DNA of 64,000 nucleotides. Source: Liquorilactobacillus ghanensis DSM 18630 (GTDB lineage: Bacteria; Bacillota; Bacilli; Lactobacillales; Lactobacillaceae). Below are positions 17,533 to 28,294 of the stretch, piece by piece (within the stretch, counting starts at the first letter, position 1; the number at the start of each line of letters is the position of its first letter). The stretch lies in the NCBI RefSeq assembly GCF_001435235.1, contig NZ_AZGB01000003.1:1-64000 (forward strand), in the 5' to 3' direction. A program made the position numbers and the translations under genes. The notes below the pieces were generated by a model. It ran no database searches, was not told where the DNA came from, and was given only the letters and a program-made list of their open reading frames with translations.

Positions 17533-18681
17533 ATGATTTATTTTGATAATAGTGCGACAACTAAGATTGCACCGGCAGTTTTAGCCACTTATGATCAGGT
17601 ATCACAAAAAGTTTGGGGCAATCCATCATCATTGCATGAATTAGGTGAACAAGCATATGGTCTGTTGGAACAATCAAGACAGCAAATTGCTGATTTACTT
17701 GGTGTGCATCCTGATGAGATCTACTTTACCAGTGGTGGAACTGAGGGCGATAACTGGGTTATTAAAGGAACAGCAATTGAGAAGCATGTTTATGGAAAAC
17801 ATATTATTGCTTCCAGCGTTGAACATCCGGCGGTCCTTAATTCATTAGCTCAGTTAGAAAAATTGGGCTTTGAAGTAACCTATCTGCCAGTTGATCAAAC
17901 TGGTCATATTTCACCAGCTGACTTAGCTGCTGCAATTCGTCCAGACACGATTCTGGTTTCAATTATGGCAGTTAATAATGAGATTGGGGCAATCCAGCCA
18001 CAATTAGAAATTGCGAAAATCTTGCAGAAGTATCCTAAAATTCATTATCATATTGATGCTGTTCAAGGAATCGGCAAGGGAATTCAAGCAATGATTATGA
18101 ATGATCGCGTCGATTTTGTAACTTTTTCAGGTCATAAGTTCCATGCACCGCGCGGAATAGGTATCATGTATAAACGGCGTGGGCGCAAGCTTGCTGCTTT
18201 AATGAGCGGTGGCGGACAGGAAAAAAATCTACGCAGCGGAACTGAAAATCTTCCGGCAATTGCAGCCATGGCACGTGCATTAAGACTCTTAAAGGAAGAC
18301 GAAACAGCTAAGGTTCAGCAGCAGGCAAAAATAAAAAAGTATTTACATGATGAATTAGTTAAATATCCAAAAGTTACGATGTTTTCACAAATGGATCAGA
18401 CGTTTGCGCCGCATATCTTGTGTTTTACGATTGATGGTGTTCGTGGGGAAACGATCGTGCATGCTTTTGAAGCTCAGCAAATTTATATTTCAACTACCAG
18501 TGCCTGCTCTTCAAAAAAACATGTTATTTCTGGAACTTTACATGCTATGAAAATTCCTGAGAAAATTGCCACTTCAGCAATTAGAGTTAGTTTGGATGAG
18601 CACAATACGTTAGCTGAAGCTAAAGAATTTATGCAGGTTTTTGATCAGTTATACCATCGGTTTGCAAAAATCAATTCTTAA
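17533..18681 (+). CDS. nifZ: Cysteine desulfurase (NifS/IscS-like), partner of ThiI
   Basis: 382 residues, a PLP-dependent enzyme that takes sulfur from cysteine as an enzyme persulfide. The PLP lysine is K202 in SGHKFH and the catalytic cysteine is C325 in TSACSS. The GG(G)QEKNLRSGTEN segment is typical. The start ATG 17533 follows GGAGG. The gene lies 12 bases upstream of thiI and, as known for NifZ/ThiI pairs in Bacillus, most likely supplies sulfur for 4-thiouridine in tRNA rather than for general Fe-S assembly. The symbol follows that context. Confidence 0.9.
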   Translation: MIYFDNSATTKIAPAVLATYDQVSQKVWGNPSSLHELGEQAYGLLEQSRQQIADLLGVHPDEIYFTSGGTEGDNWVIKGTAIEKHVYGKHIIASSVEHPAVLNSLAQLEKLGFEVTYLPVDQTGHISPADLAAAIRPDTILVSIMAVNNEIGAIQPQLEIAKILQKYPKIHYHIDAVQGIGKGIQAMIMNDRVDFVTFSGHKFHAPRGIGIMYKRRGRKLAALMSGGGQEKNLRSGTENLPAIAAMARALRLLKEDETAKVQQQAKIKKYLHDELVKYPKVTMFSQMDQTFAPHILCFTIDGVRGETIVHAFEAQQIYISTTSACSSKKHVISGTLHAMKIPEKIATSAIRVSLDEHNTLAEAKEFMQVFDQLYHRFAKINS

Positions 18682-18693
18682 GGAGAAGGATAA

Positions 18694-19911
18694 TTGGAAT
18701 ATACAGAAATTATGGTTCGCTATGGCGAATTATCAACTAAAGGCAAAAATCGCCGCAGCTTTATTGATCGATTGGCTTTTAATACCCGAGCAGTACTGCA
18801 TGACTTTGCTCAGGTGGTAGTCAAAGCACAACGCGATCGGATGCATATTCAGCTGAACGGAGCTGACAGTCATCAAGTAATGGAACGGTTGCAGCAGGTT
18901 TTTGGCATTCAAAATTTTTCACCGTCAATTCGGGTCGAACGTGAATTAGAAACAGTTAAAACAACCGCATTGGCAATGATTAAAGAAAAATTTCAACCGG
19001 GGATGACTTTTAAGATCAATACCCGTCGTTCAGATCATGATTTTCAGTTGGATACCAATCAAATGAATGATCTGCTGGGCGGCTATATTTTGGATAATCT
19101 GCCAGGCATTAAAGTTAAAATGAAGAATCCTGATTTAACTTTGCGAGTTGAAATTCGTAAAAATGGTATTTTCTTATCAGGTGAAACGATTCAAGGCGCT
19201 GGCGGTTTGCCGGTGGGAACTGCTGGTAAGGGATTATTAATGATTTCAGGTGGCATTGATTCGCCGGTTGCCGGTTATTTGGCTTTAAAACGGGGCGTTG
19301 ATTTGGAAATGGTCCACTTCTTCAGTCCACCGTATACTAGTGAGCAGGCTTTGCACAAAGCTCAGGAATTAACGGGTAAATTGGCGGCATTTGGCGGCAG
19401 TATTAAATTTATTCAGGTGCCATTTACCGAGATTCAAGAAACAGTTAAACATGATGTGCCAGAAGGGTATTTGATGACCGTTCAGCGGCGGTTTATGTTG
19501 CGGATAGCAGCTGCGATTGCGCAAAAACGTGAAGCGTTAGCAATTTTTAACGGTGAATCGTTGGGACAAGTAGCTTCTCAGACGCTTGAAAGTATGGTTG
19601 CTATCAATGATGTAACTAATCTGCCGATTTTACGACCAGTTGTTTCATTAGATAAAAATGAAATTATTGAAATTGCTGAAAAAATTGGAACTTTTGATTT
19701 GTCGATTATGCCATTTGAAGATTGCTGTACAATATTTGCACCACCTGCACCGAAAACTAAACCACGACTCGACCGAGCTCGAAACTATGAAAGTCGTTTA
19801 GACGTGGCTGGTTTGATGCAGCGAGCTTTAGCTGGTATCAAGATTACTGAGATCAAAGCCGGTGAAAAATTTTTGACGGAAGAACAGCCGTCATTTGCAC
19901 AATTTTTATAA
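18694..19911 (+). CDS. thiI: tRNA 4-thiouridine synthetase ThiI
   Basis: 405 residues: ferredoxin-like and THUMP domains (about 1-165), then an adenylating PP-loop domain with the pyrophosphate motif SGGIDS. It ends soon after the PP-loop domain, so the C-terminal rhodanese domain of the E. coli enzyme is absent. Firmicute ThiI proteins of this length receive sulfur directly from their paired desulfurase, encoded here just upstream. The start is TTG 18694 behind AAGGAGAAGG, which decides it. It activates U8 of tRNA by adenylation before sulfur transfer. Confidence 0.95.
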   Translation: MEYTEIMVRYGELSTKGKNRRSFIDRLAFNTRAVLHDFAQVVVKAQRDRMHIQLNGADSHQVMERLQQVFGIQNFSPSIRVERELETVKTTALAMIKEKFQPGMTFKINTRRSDHDFQLDTNQMNDLLGGYILDNLPGIKVKMKNPDLTLRVEIRKNGIFLSGETIQGAGGLPVGTAGKGLLMISGGIDSPVAGYLALKRGVDLEMVHFFSPPYTSEQALHKAQELTGKLAAFGGSIKFIQVPFTEIQETVKHDVPEGYLMTVQRRFMLRIAAAIAQKREALAIFNGESLGQVASQTLESMVAINDVTNLPILRPVVSLDKNEIIEIAEKIGTFDLSIMPFEDCCTIFAPPAPKTKPRLDRARNYESRLDVAGLMQRALAGIKITEIKAGEKFLTEEQPSFAQFL

Positions 19912-19916
19912 AATAC

Positions 19917-20186
19917 TTGACGATTTTAACAATTAAGGATAAGATAGCGCATAAAGGCAATGATCGAGAGGTTCAAATGCGATAGTTAGTCAGCGAATGA
20001 ATCAACTGGTGAGAGATTCTCTAACTGTGATTTGAATGTAGTTCGTGAGCCACTGGATTGAAGTTAATTTAGTAAGCCCAGTCGGGAGAAGTTCCCGTTA
20101 ACAGTTGTTTGAGCGGAGTAAACTCAATTTAGGTGGTACCGCGGCTTTTGTCGTCCTATGTATAGATAGGACGGCTATTTTTTTTG
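19917..20186 (+). promoter_or_regulatory. T-box leader of valS (valine)
   Basis: The promoter is TTGACG (19917-19922), 17 bases and TAAGAT (19940-19945). Stem I is formed by TTCAAAT with ATTTGAA and TAGTTAG with CTAACT. The specifier triplet reads GTA (20038-20040), a valine codon matching the gene. The T-box sequence AGGTGGTACCGCGG lies at 20131-20144. The terminator CGTCCTAT with ATAGGACG and a long T run ends at 20186. Uncharged tRNA-Val is expected to bind and prevent termination. Confidence 0.93.
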
Positions 20187-20218
20187 GAAATTGCCAAATT
20201 TTGAAGGAGGAATTTGAA

Positions 20219-22879
20219 ATGACGCGTGAAATTAAAATGTCAACCAAATATGATCCACAACAAGTTGAACCGGGCCGTTATCAAACTTGGTTGGATGAAA
20301 AATTATTTCGTCCAAGTGGGGATACAACGGCTAAACCATATTCAATTGTAATTCCGCCGCCCAATGTTACCGGCAAACTGCATTTAGGCCATGCGTGGGA
20401 TACTACTTTGCAGGATATGGTTATTCGTCAGAAAAGGATGCAGGGTTATGATACGCTGTGGCTGCCAGGAATGGATCATGCCGGAATTGCTACGCAGGCG
20501 AAAGTTGAAGCTCGTTTAGCAGAAAAAAATATTTCGCGATATGATTTGGGACGAGAAAAATTCATTGCCACTGTTTGGAAATGGAAAAAAGAATACGCAG
20601 ACATTATTCACCAGCAGTGGGCTAAGTTAGGTTTGTCCTTGGACTACGATCGAGAACGTTTTACTTTGGATGAAGGATTGTCAAAAGCTGTTCGCCGAGT
20701 TTTTGTAGCTTTATATCAAAAGGGATTGATCTATCGTGGCGAATATATTATTAATTGGGACCCGAAGGCACGAACGGCTTTATCCGATATTGAAGTTATT
20801 CATAAAGATACCAAGGGTGCATTTTATCATGTCAAATACCCTTTCCTTGATCCAGAGGATACTTACAATGGCCAACATTATATTGAAATTGCGACAACTC
20901 GTCCAGAAACGATGATGGGTGATGTGGCAGTGGCAGTTAATCCTAAAGATGAACGTTATCAAGCTTTAGTGGGCAAAATGCTGGTCTTACCACTGCAGGG
21001 ACGTCAGATTCCAATTATTGCCGATGATTATGTTGATCCTGAATTTGGAACTGGGATGGTAAAAATTACGCCGGCCCATGATCCTAATGACTTCGGTGTT
21101 GGTAATCGGCATCATTTGGAACGAATCAATACCATGAATGAAGATGCAACCATGAATGAAAATGCTGGTAAATATGAAGGGTTGGATCGTTTTGCGGCTC
21201 GTAAGGCAATTGTGGCTGATCTGAAAGCACAAGATTATTTACTGCGAGTTGAGCCTATTGTTCATAGTGTTGGTCATTCCGAAAGAACTGGGGTCCAAGT
21301 TGAAGCGCGTTTGTCAACACAATGGTTTGTTAAAATGAAACCTTTGGCAGAAGCGGCATTGAAGAATCAAAAGACAGCTGATCGGGTTGATTTTGTTCCT
21401 GATCGGTTTGAAAATACTTTCTCTCAATGGATGGAAAATGTTCATGATTGGGTTATTTCACGTCAATTATGGTGGGGACATCAGATCCCAGCTTGGTATC
21501 ATAAAAAAACCGGTGAAGTTTATGTTGGTGAAGAGGCTCCTAAAGACCCTGAAAATTGGGATCAGGATCCCGATGTTTTAGATACTTGGTTTTCAAGTGC
21601 TTTATGGCCATTTTCAACGATGGGTTGGCCGGATGAAGATGCAGCTGATTTTAAGCGATATTTTCCAACTGACACTTTAGTTACCGGCTATGATATTATT
21701 TTCTTCTGGGTTTCACGGATGATTTTTCAAAGTTTGGAATTTACTGGCAGAAGGCCGTTTAAACATGTCTTGATCCATGGACTGATCCGGGATGAACAAG
21801 GTCGCAAAATGAGTAAATCATTAGGCAACGGAATTGATCCAATGGATGTTATTGATAAATATGGTGCTGATGCTTTACGCTGGTTTTTATCAAATGGTTC
21901 TGCACCGGGGCAAGATGTCCGGTTCAGTTATAAGAAAATGGACGCTGCTTGGAATTTCATTAATAAAATTTGGAATGCCAGTCGTTTCGTAATTATGAAT
22001 TTGGATGCCGACACGCAAGCCGTTTTGCCAGCTAAAAGTACTTGGAAATTGGCTGACAAGTGGATCATCAGTCGTTTAAATCAAACAATTGCCGATGTTA
22101 CACGGTTATTTGATAGTTTCGAATTTGGTGAAGCTGGTCGGGCACTGTATAATTTCATTTGGGATGATTTTTGTGATTGGTATATTGAAATGTCCAAACA
22201 AGATCTCAATGATGAAAATCAAGCAACTAAAGCTAAGACGCAACAGATTCTGTGCTATGTTTTAGATCAGACTTTGCGATTGTTGCATCCGATAATGCCA
22301 TTTGTTACAGAAAAAATTTGGTTGACGATGCCACATCAAGGGCAGTCATTGGTTAACGCTGCATATCCGGTAGTCCATCAGGAGTATTCAGATCCGACAG
22401 CTGAAAAACAAATGAAAAATTTGATTGAGTTAATTAAAGCAGTTCGAAATAGTCGGGCTGAGGTCAATGCACCGTTATCAAGTGCAATTGAAATTCTGAT
22501 CAAACCAGCATCGGCTGAGGTTAAACAGATCTTTGAGACTAACCATGATTATATCGAACGCTTCTGCCACCCACGTGAATTGATAATTGATGAGACAGTT
22601 AAAGCACCAAAATTATCGTTAACATCAGTAATTACTGGAGCTGAAGTTTACTTACCATTGGCTGACTTGATTGATTTAAATGAAGAGATCAAGCGAATGC
22701 AAAAAGAAGCTGCCAAATTTGCTGCTGAAGTTGCGCGGGCACAAAAGAAATTAGCAAATCAGAACTTTACTGCTAAGGCACCAGAAAAAGTTGTTGCGGC
22801 TGAAAAAGCTAAATTAGCTGATTATCAAGCTAAAGAAGCTGCTGCGCAACAGCGGATCAAGGATCTACAAGCAGGTTAA
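20219..22879 (+). CDS. valS: Valyl-tRNA synthetase
   Basis: 886 residues, a class Ia synthetase that charges tRNA-Val and edits threonine. The HIGH motif is HLGH in [12 protein letters not shown], and the KMSKS motif is complete in [11 protein letters not shown]. The C-terminal coiled-coil arm (about 820-886) is Ala- and Lys-rich as usual. The start ATG 20219 follows AAGGAGG. A longer frame from 20105 runs through the T-box and is not real. A terminator lies at 22946. Confidence 0.97.
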   Translation: MTREIKMSTKYDPQQVEPGRYQTWLDEKLFRPSGDTTAKPYSIVIPPPNVTGKLHLGHAWDTTLQDMVIRQKRMQGYDTLWLPGMDHAGIATQAKVEARLAEKNISRYDLGREKFIATVWKWKKEYADIIHQQWAKLGLSLDYDRERFTLDEGLSKAVRRVFVALYQKGLIYRGEYIINWDPKARTALSDIEVIHKDTKGAFYHVKYPFLDPEDTYNGQHYIEIATTRPETMMGDVAVAVNPKDERYQALVGKMLVLPLQGRQIPIIADDYVDPEFGTGMVKITPAHDPNDFGVGNRHHLERINTMNEDATMNENAGKYEGLDRFAARKAIVADLKAQDYLLRVEPIVHSVGHSERTGVQVEARLSTQWFVKMKPLAEAALKNQKTADRVDFVPDRFENTFSQWMENVHDWVISRQLWWGHQIPAWYHKKTGEVYVGEEAPKDPENWDQDPDVLDTWFSSALWPFSTMGWPDEDAADFKRYFPTDTLVTGYDIIFFWVSRMIFQSLEFTGRRPFKHVLIHGLIRDEQGRKMSKSLGNGIDPMDVIDKYGADALRWFLSNGSAPGQDVRFSYKKMDAAWNFINKIWNASRFVIMNLDADTQAVLPAKSTWKLADKWIISRLNQTIADVTRLFDSFEFGEAGRALYNFIWDDFCDWYIEMSKQDLNDENQATKAKTQQILCYVLDQTLRLLHPIMPFVTEKIWLTMPHQGQSLVNAAYPVVHQEYSDPTAEKQMKNLIELIKAVRNSRAEVNAPLSSAIEILIKPASAEVKQIFETNHDYIERFCHPRELIIDETVKAPKLSLTSVITGAEVYLPLADLIDLNEEIKRMQKEAAKFAAEVARAQKKLANQNFTAKAPEKVVAAEKAKLADYQAKEAAAQQRIKDLQAG

Positions 22880-22945
22880 TTATTTATTCTCTTTTTAAGA
22901 ATTTTTTTGCTAAAGAATTACAGTGTATCAAAATGCATTTTACTT

Positions 22946-22992
22946 TAGGGGTTGCCATTGATCAATTGTTTAAATTGATGGCGGCCCCTTTT
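22946..22992 (+). terminator. Terminator after valS
   Basis: GGGGTTGCCAT-TGATCAATT pairs with AATTGATGGC-GGCCCC, followed by TTTT. It lies about 70 bases after the stop codon. Confidence 0.7.
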
Positions 22993-23120
22993 GGTAAGCA
23001 TGCAAGTATTTATTTTAACTAATTAAAGTTGATTATCCTTGCCGAGATAGATGCTTTAGTGTTTTTTTTCATGGCAATTTAAGTTAAAATATGAAAGAGA
23101 AGAGCGGGAGGCAAAAGTAA

Positions 23121-24422
23121 TTGACGGTTAAAGATTATCAAGCAGCTTTGGCATTTATTCATGGTCGCACCAAATTCAAGAAAAGTCCACAGTTGGATCG
23201 AATGCGGTTGTTCGCTGCTGAGTTAGGGCATCCAGAAAGAAAATTTAAGACGATTCATGTAACGGGAACGAATGGCAAAGGTTCGGTGACAGCTTTTTTA
23301 CGAGAGCTTTTTTTAAAACAAGGGCTGCATGTCGGCACCTATACTTCACCGTTTATTATTCGTTTCAATGACCGAATTACCTTTGATGGCCAGATGATTA
23401 GCGATCAAGAGCTGGTTGAATTGGTGAATCAAGTTCAGCCGGTAGTTAGCGAACTTGATCAGCGTTTGGAAAACCACGGCGGCGGACCAACTGAATTTGA
23501 GATTATCACGGCGATTATGTTTTTATATTTTGCTAAAAAACAACCTGATATTACAATTATTGAAGTAGGAATCGGAGGCAAATTTGATTCGACTAATATA
23601 ATTGATCCACTTGTATCTGTAATCACCACGGTTGCTCATGATCATGCTAAATTATTGGGAGATACGCTAACCGAAATTGCCACGCATAAGGCAGGAATTA
23701 TTAAAAACCAGCGACCAGTTGTTTTGGGAGAAATCCCACCGGCAGCTTTAACGGTTATTTGTCAACAGGCTAAAGCTAAAGCCGCACCGATCTATCAATT
23801 AAATCAAGACTTTACAGTTACCGTTAAACCAGCAGCGACATGGGGAGAAGCGATTTATTATCAAGGATTAGATCAGCATTTGAAGAATCTTCATGTTTCA
23901 TTGTTAGGTAGTTTTCAACCAGCCAATGCAGCGGTAGCATTGACAGCTTTTTTATTGGCGGCTAAACAAATGCAATTAAACTGGCAGGTTGGAGCAGTTC
24001 AGCAAGCGCTGGCACAAACAAAATGGCCGGGGCGCTTCGAACCGATCAATCAGCATCCACTGGTTGTTTTAGACGGGGCTCACAATTTGGCAGCTTTTCA
24101 GGAGTTGCGGCAGACTTTGCAGACTTATTTTAAAGGTGTCAAAGTTTATGCAATTACAGCAATTTTGGCTGACAAACAACCACAGGCAATGATCGCTGAG
24201 TTGTTGAAAGTTCCGCAGTTAGAATTGACGTTGACTAGTTTTGCGGCACCGCGGCCATTGGCAGCAGAACAACAGTTAGCGGCGGCATCGCGAACAACCT
24301 ATTGTCCTGATTGGCGGCAAGCTTTAGTGCAGACGATTCAACGGATGTCAGCGGATGATTTACTGTTGTTTTGCGGTTCTTTGTATTTTATTTCAGATGT
24401 GCGGCATTATTTTGTTGACTGA
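23121..24422 (+). CDS. folC: Folylpolyglutamate / dihydrofolate synthase
   Basis: 433 residues, a Mur-ligase-like ATP-dependent enzyme that adds glutamate to folates. The P-loop is GTNGKGS near residue 50. The GGPTEFEIIT segment and the C-terminal LDGAHN motif are typical. The start TTG 23121 follows GGGAGG. Polyglutamylated folates are the preferred substrates of the MetE, MetF and Fhs enzymes also encoded in this window. It is followed closely by a HAD hydrolase (17 bases) and radC. Confidence 0.95.
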   Translation: MTVKDYQAALAFIHGRTKFKKSPQLDRMRLFAAELGHPERKFKTIHVTGTNGKGSVTAFLRELFLKQGLHVGTYTSPFIIRFNDRITFDGQMISDQELVELVNQVQPVVSELDQRLENHGGGPTEFEIITAIMFLYFAKKQPDITIIEVGIGGKFDSTNIIDPLVSVITTVAHDHAKLLGDTLTEIATHKAGIIKNQRPVVLGEIPPAALTVICQQAKAKAAPIYQLNQDFTVTVKPAATWGEAIYYQGLDQHLKNLHVSLLGSFQPANAAVALTAFLLAAKQMQLNWQVGAVQQALAQTKWPGRFEPINQHPLVVLDGAHNLAAFQELRQTLQTYFKGVKVYAITAILADKQPQAMIAELLKVPQLELTLTSFAAPRPLAAEQQLAAASRTTYCPDWRQALVQTIQRMSADDLLLFCGSLYFISDVRHYFVD

Positions 24423-24439
24423 AGGAAAGGATTTAAATT

Positions 24440-25093
24440 ATGAATTTGAAATTAATGATTTTTGATATGGATGGATTAGTGTTTGATTCTGAAAAGGTCT
24501 ATTTCCAATCGAACTTATTTGCTGCTAAGAAATTAGGGATGGATTTTGATTTAGAATACTATCGTCAATACATTGGAGCTGGAAATGGGCAAATGCTACG
24601 GCAAATGAGCCTTGATTATGGCAGTCGCTCACTAATTGAGAAATTCATTACTTTGAGTCACGATCATGTGCAACAAGAAGTGGCGGCTCATGGATTGCCT
24701 CTAAAAAAAGGTTTTTTGGAGCTTAATCACTTTTTGCGAAAAAATAAAATCAAACAGGTTTTAGCTTCCAGCAATGACCGGGAAGCAATTGACTTTTTCC
24801 TGGAACGTTCACATATGCAAGGTGTTTTTGATGAAATTACTTCGGGAGATGATGTTGCTAATGCTAAGCCGGCTCCCGATATTTTTGAGAAAGCTTGGCG
24901 ACAGGCTGGGGCTCCGTCTAAACAAGCGTCTTTAGTGCTGGAAGATTCTGTTAATGGTATCTTGGCAGCCAACCAAGCTGAGATTCCGGGCATCATGGTG
25001 CCGGACTTAATTAAACCGACACCTAAAATTGCTGCTAAAGCTGCGGCTGTACTACCAGATTTAGCGGCAGTCCGTGATTTTATTCAAGATTAA
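24440..25093 (+). CDS. HAD-family phosphatase, beta-phosphoglucomutase-like
   Basis: 217 residues with the HAD signature DMDG (D9, D11) and a helical cap (about 15-85). LASSNDR is motif II, and the acidic motif is LVLEDSVNGI. The aspartate two residues after the nucleophile and the cap type place it with sugar-phosphate phosphatases and phosphoglucomutases. The substrate cannot be told. It lies 17 bases after folC, probably in one transcript. Confidence 0.85.
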   Translation: MNLKLMIFDMDGLVFDSEKVYFQSNLFAAKKLGMDFDLEYYRQYIGAGNGQMLRQMSLDYGSRSLIEKFITLSHDHVQQEVAAHGLPLKKGFLELNHFLRKNKIKQVLASSNDREAIDFFLERSHMQGVFDEITSGDDVANAKPAPDIFEKAWRQAGAPSKQASLVLEDSVNGILAANQAEIPGIMVPDLIKPTPKIAAKAAAVLPDLAAVRDFIQD

Positions 25094-25146
25094 TATTCGT
25101 CTCCTTTTTAATTAGCGTATTTGTTAATTAGAAGGGGGCTTTTTTT

Positions 25147-25815
25147 ATGAAGCAAAATTTATCAGAGAAGTTAATTATCCAAAAGCTGGAGTTGCAACAA
25201 GCTGGATCACTAACTGATCAGGAATTATTATTAATGATTTTAAAGAGTTTTAGTAATTTGCCGGATGCCAAGCAACGGGTAGTTGATTTTTTTGAGCAGC
25301 ACATTGATTTGCGCCAGTTAAAATTCTTTGTACCTGCTGATTGGCAGCAGTGGTTAGGCAGTCCGCTTGCTGCCAGACAAGGAAATCTTTTGTGTGAATT
25401 TGCCGAACGTTTAGCCAAACGGCCCAAAATGATATTGGGTCAGGTGATCGGCAGTTGTCAACTTGGCAATCAGTTGGTAGATGAATTTGGTTTATACCAG
25501 CAGGAGATATTGATCGTTTTGCTGCTAGATACAAAAAATCAAGTAATGGCACGTAAAATTTTATTTAAGGGAACACTGGATGCAGCAACGGTTCATCCAC
25601 GAGAAATATTTAATTATGCATTGCATTACCCAACTGCCAGAATTATTGTTGCCCATAATCATCCCAGCGGCGATCCAACACCCTCAACTAATGATTTGCG
25701 ATTGACTAAACGGTTAGAACAATGCGGTCAGCTTCTGGGAATTGCGTTGCTGGATCATTTGATTATTGGATCAAATGAATATTTAAGCTTACGTGAACAA
25801 GAAGCTTTAAAATAA
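25147..25815 (+). CDS. radC: RadC-family protein (JAB/MPN domain)
   Basis: 222 residues. The C-terminal JAB1/MPN-like metal-binding motif is complete: H170, H172 and D176 in HNHPSGDPTPS. The N-terminal part is a degenerate helix-hairpin-helix region. The historic link of RadC to DNA repair is doubtful, so the biochemical role remains uncertain. In Bacillales this gene also sits directly upstream of mreB, as here. Confidence 0.9.
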   Translation: MKQNLSEKLIIQKLELQQAGSLTDQELLLMILKSFSNLPDAKQRVVDFFEQHIDLRQLKFFVPADWQQWLGSPLAARQGNLLCEFAERLAKRPKMILGQVIGSCQLGNQLVDEFGLYQQEILIVLLLDTKNQVMARKILFKGTLDAATVHPREIFNYALHYPTARIIVAHNHPSGDPTPSTNDLRLTKRLEQCGQLLGIALLDHLIIGSNEYLSLREQEALK

Positions 25816-26260
25816 TTAATCTGAAATTAGTTTTCATTTTCTCAATACCAGCTAAAATTTGATTAAATATTGGTTTATTTCTTGTCGGACGAATAGCCTT
25901 ATGGTAGACTTTCAATAGTGTTATAAATGGGAATGTTAATTTACTATTTAGAAGATTGTGTATTTTGATACTCAAAAAGTTATGATTTATTAAACTAATT
26001 CATTTTTTAGATAATAGTATTTTTGTTTGTTCTCCCAGTGACAGCAACAGATAGTTGTAAAACTCTAGTTGTTGGTGAAAGGCTTGCTCTTACATTGGCA
26101 AATGGCCAAAAGAGTTGGCAAACGGTTAGGATTGTGCTGAGTGAGTTATAAATAATACTTAAGAATCGACTGACCGCTTTTAAATTTAGCTTAAATCAGG
26201 TATGGTAGATAGGTAAATAAAAGCCACAGCTAATTTGTCTGAACGCTGTTGAAAAAGGTA
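25816..26260. other. Long intergenic region before mreB
   Basis: About 450 bases with no full gene. One open stretch of 37 codons (26038-26151) reads VTATDSCKTLVVGERLALTL and so on, and resembles no complete domain. It has no ribosome binding site and could be a remnant of a small beta-rich domain. The rest is AT-rich with no clear hairpin terminator. Confidence 0.5.
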
Positions 26261-26261
26261 T

Positions 26262-26270
26262 GCTATAATT
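26262..26270 (+). promoter_or_regulatory. Extended -10 promoter of mreB
   Basis: TGCTATAAT supplies a perfect -10 hexamer (26265-26270) with an upstream TGC. mreB starts 65 bases later. Confidence 0.5.
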
Positions 26271-26334
26271 AATATATGTGACTAAAGTCTCAAGCAATTA
26301 ATCAAAGAGACGGTTTGTGAAGGGATGAAAATAA

Positions 26335-27339
26335 GTGTTCGGATTAGGAACGAAAAATATTGGAATTGATTTAGGAACAGCTAATACAATTGTCTATGCT
26401 GAGGGAAAGGGAATTGTTTTGCGTGAACCTTCAGTGGTAGCTAAAAATACAAAAACTGGTGAAATTGTATCAGTTGGTTCGGAAGCTCGCGATATGATCG
26501 GTCGTACTCCAGCAAGTATTGTGGCGATCCGGCCAATGAAAGATGGTGTGATTGCCGATTATGATACCACAGTTGCCATGATGAAGTATTATATTGATAA
26601 GGCAATTGGTCATCGTGCTGGCAAACCTTATGTTATGGTTTGCGTTCCTAGCGGGGTTACTGAAGTTGAAAAACGGGCGGTCATTGATGCTACACGGGTA
26701 GCGGGAGCACATGACGCTTATGTGATCGAAGAACCATTTGCAGCGGCTATTGGAGCCGGTTTGCCGGTAATGGATCCGACTGGAAGTATGGTTGTTGATA
26801 TTGGCGGTGGAACTACTGATGTTGCAACAATTTCTTTAGGTGGGATCGTATCCAGTCGTTCAATCCGAATGGCAGGGGATAAAATTGATGAATCAATTAC
26901 TTCTTATGTCAGACAGCACTTCAATTTGCTAATTGGTGAACGAACAACTGAAAAATTAAAAATTGATATTGCGTCGGCTTCAATTGAAAAAGCTGCAGAA
27001 CTTGATAAACAGACAATTCGTGGTCGCGATTTGATTACCGGTTTACCAAAAACGATTGAAATTAAAGCGGATGATGTTGCCCGAGCAATTCAGGAAGTAA
27101 TTCAAGAAATAATTGCTGCAATTAAGGAAACATTGGAAGAAACATCACCAGAAATTGCGGCTGATGTAATTGATCATGGAATCGTTTTGACTGGCGGCGG
27201 AGCACAATTGCGTCACTTGCCTGAAGTTATTTCAGAAGCAACTAAGGTGCCAGTCTTTATTGCCTCTGAACCACTCGATTGTGTAGCAATCGGTACAGGT
27301 GAGTCGTTGAAAAATATTGATGTGATGAAGAAAAAATAA
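26335..27339 (+). CDS. mreB: Rod shape-determining protein MreB
   Basis: 334 residues, an actin-fold ATPase that forms membrane-bound filaments and guides the elongasome. The phosphate-1 loop is GIDLGTANT near residue 10, phosphate-2 is [12 protein letters not shown] and the adenosine motif is GIVLTGGGA. The GTG start at 26335 follows GGGATG. It heads an mreB-mreC-mreD-minC-minD cluster as in Bacillus, although a terminator-like hairpin lies between mreB and mreC. Confidence 0.97.
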   Translation: MFGLGTKNIGIDLGTANTIVYAEGKGIVLREPSVVAKNTKTGEIVSVGSEARDMIGRTPASIVAIRPMKDGVIADYDTTVAMMKYYIDKAIGHRAGKPYVMVCVPSGVTEVEKRAVIDATRVAGAHDAYVIEEPFAAAIGAGLPVMDPTGSMVVDIGGGTTDVATISLGGIVSSRSIRMAGDKIDESITSYVRQHFNLLIGERTTEKLKIDIASASIEKAAELDKQTIRGRDLITGLPKTIEIKADDVARAIQEVIQEIIAAIKETLEETSPEIAADVIDHGIVLTGGGAQLRHLPEVISEATKVPVFIASEPLDCVAIGTGESLKNIDVMKKK

Positions 27340-27343
27340 TAGT

Positions 27344-27419
27344 GACGAAAAATGGCGTATCGTTTGGGAGGTTGGGGCTTATTGCCAGCCTCTTAATTTT
27401 GATACGCTTTCGTCTTTTT
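27344..27419 (+). terminator. Hairpin between mreB and mreC (possible attenuator)
   Basis: GACGAAA pairs with TTTCGTC and inside it GCGTATC pairs with GATACGC; a further GAGG with CCTC extends the stem. TTTTT follows, and the mreC Shine-Dalgarno begins at once. It has the form of a Rho-independent terminator, so it may lower mreC expression relative to mreB or be an attenuator. Confidence 0.65.
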
Positions 27420-27429
27420 GGAGGTCAAA

Positions 27430-28278
27430 ATGCAAAGATTCTTTTTTAACAAAAGATTGGTTATTATTTTAATCACTTTAATCATCGGTTTTTCGCTAAT
27501 TGCCTTCTCAATTGTGATCCGTAATAATCGTAAAACACCAACAGTTGTTCAACAATTCGGTAATAGTGCGGTTGGTGTTGTAAATCAAGTTGTTGGAGCT
27601 CCAGTCAGTGGAATTAAAACAGTTGGGACATCAGTTTCAGAACTGTTGAATACCTATAGTGAAAATCAACAATTAAAAAAACAGGTTGATAGTTTAGCTT
27701 CAGAAAAAGTTCGTAATCAAACACTAACTAGTGAAAATAAAAAATTGAAAACTGAATTAAAATTAAAAAGCAGTTTGACTAATTTTGATTTAGTTTCAGC
27801 GGCGGTGGTTTCGCGGGCACCTTCTTCATGGCAAAACCAATTAATCATTAACAAAGGATCATTGTCAGGAATCAAGAAGAATCAAGCGGTAGTTTCGCAA
27901 CACGGTTTAATTGGCCGCGTCATTGAAGTTAATTCAGCTTCAAGTAAAGTAGAGCTGATCAGTAATGAGGACAGCAGTTCTAATCAATTCGCAACGCAAG
28001 TTTTGAGCAAGTCTGGCAATATTAATGGATTAATTACCGGATACAGCCAAAACACCAATTTATTGACAATGGGTCAAATTACTTCACAAAAGAAGATTGA
28101 AAAAGGTGATCGGGTCATCACTTCCGGTTTGGGCGGTAATTCACCAGAAGGGCTGTATGTCGGTCGGGTTGCTAAGGTTGAAAAAGATGACTATGGTTTA
28201 GCTTCTAAAGTTTTGATCAAACCGGCGGCAGATTTGTCTGATTTGGAAATTGTTTCTGTTGCTAAAAGAGCTGATTAG
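27430..28278 (+). CDS. mreC: Rod shape-determining protein MreC
   Basis: 282 residues: an N-terminal membrane anchor (about 8-31), a coiled coil (about 70-105) and a beta-rich extracellular domain, the standard MreC layout. MreC links MreB filaments with the peptidoglycan synthases. The start ATG 27430 follows TTGGAGG; the longer reading would begin inside that site. The next gene is mreD. Confidence 0.95.
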   Translation: MQRFFFNKRLVIILITLIIGFSLIAFSIVIRNNRKTPTVVQQFGNSAVGVVNQVVGAPVSGIKTVGTSVSELLNTYSENQQLKKQVDSLASEKVRNQTLTSENKKLKTELKLKSSLTNFDLVSAAVVSRAPSSWQNQLIINKGSLSGIKKNQAVVSQHGLIGRVIEVNSASSKVELISNEDSSSNQFATQVLSKSGNINGLITGYSQNTNLLTMGQITSQKKIEKGDRVITSGLGGNSPEGLYVGRVAKVEKDDYGLASKVLIKPAADLSDLEIVSVAKRAD

Positions 28279-28294
28279 AGGGTGTGAAAAGTAA

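Noticed and set aside
20105-20218. N-terminal extension of valS through the leader
   Set aside because: It runs through the T-box and terminator and has no ribosome binding site; ATG 20219 has AAGGAGG.
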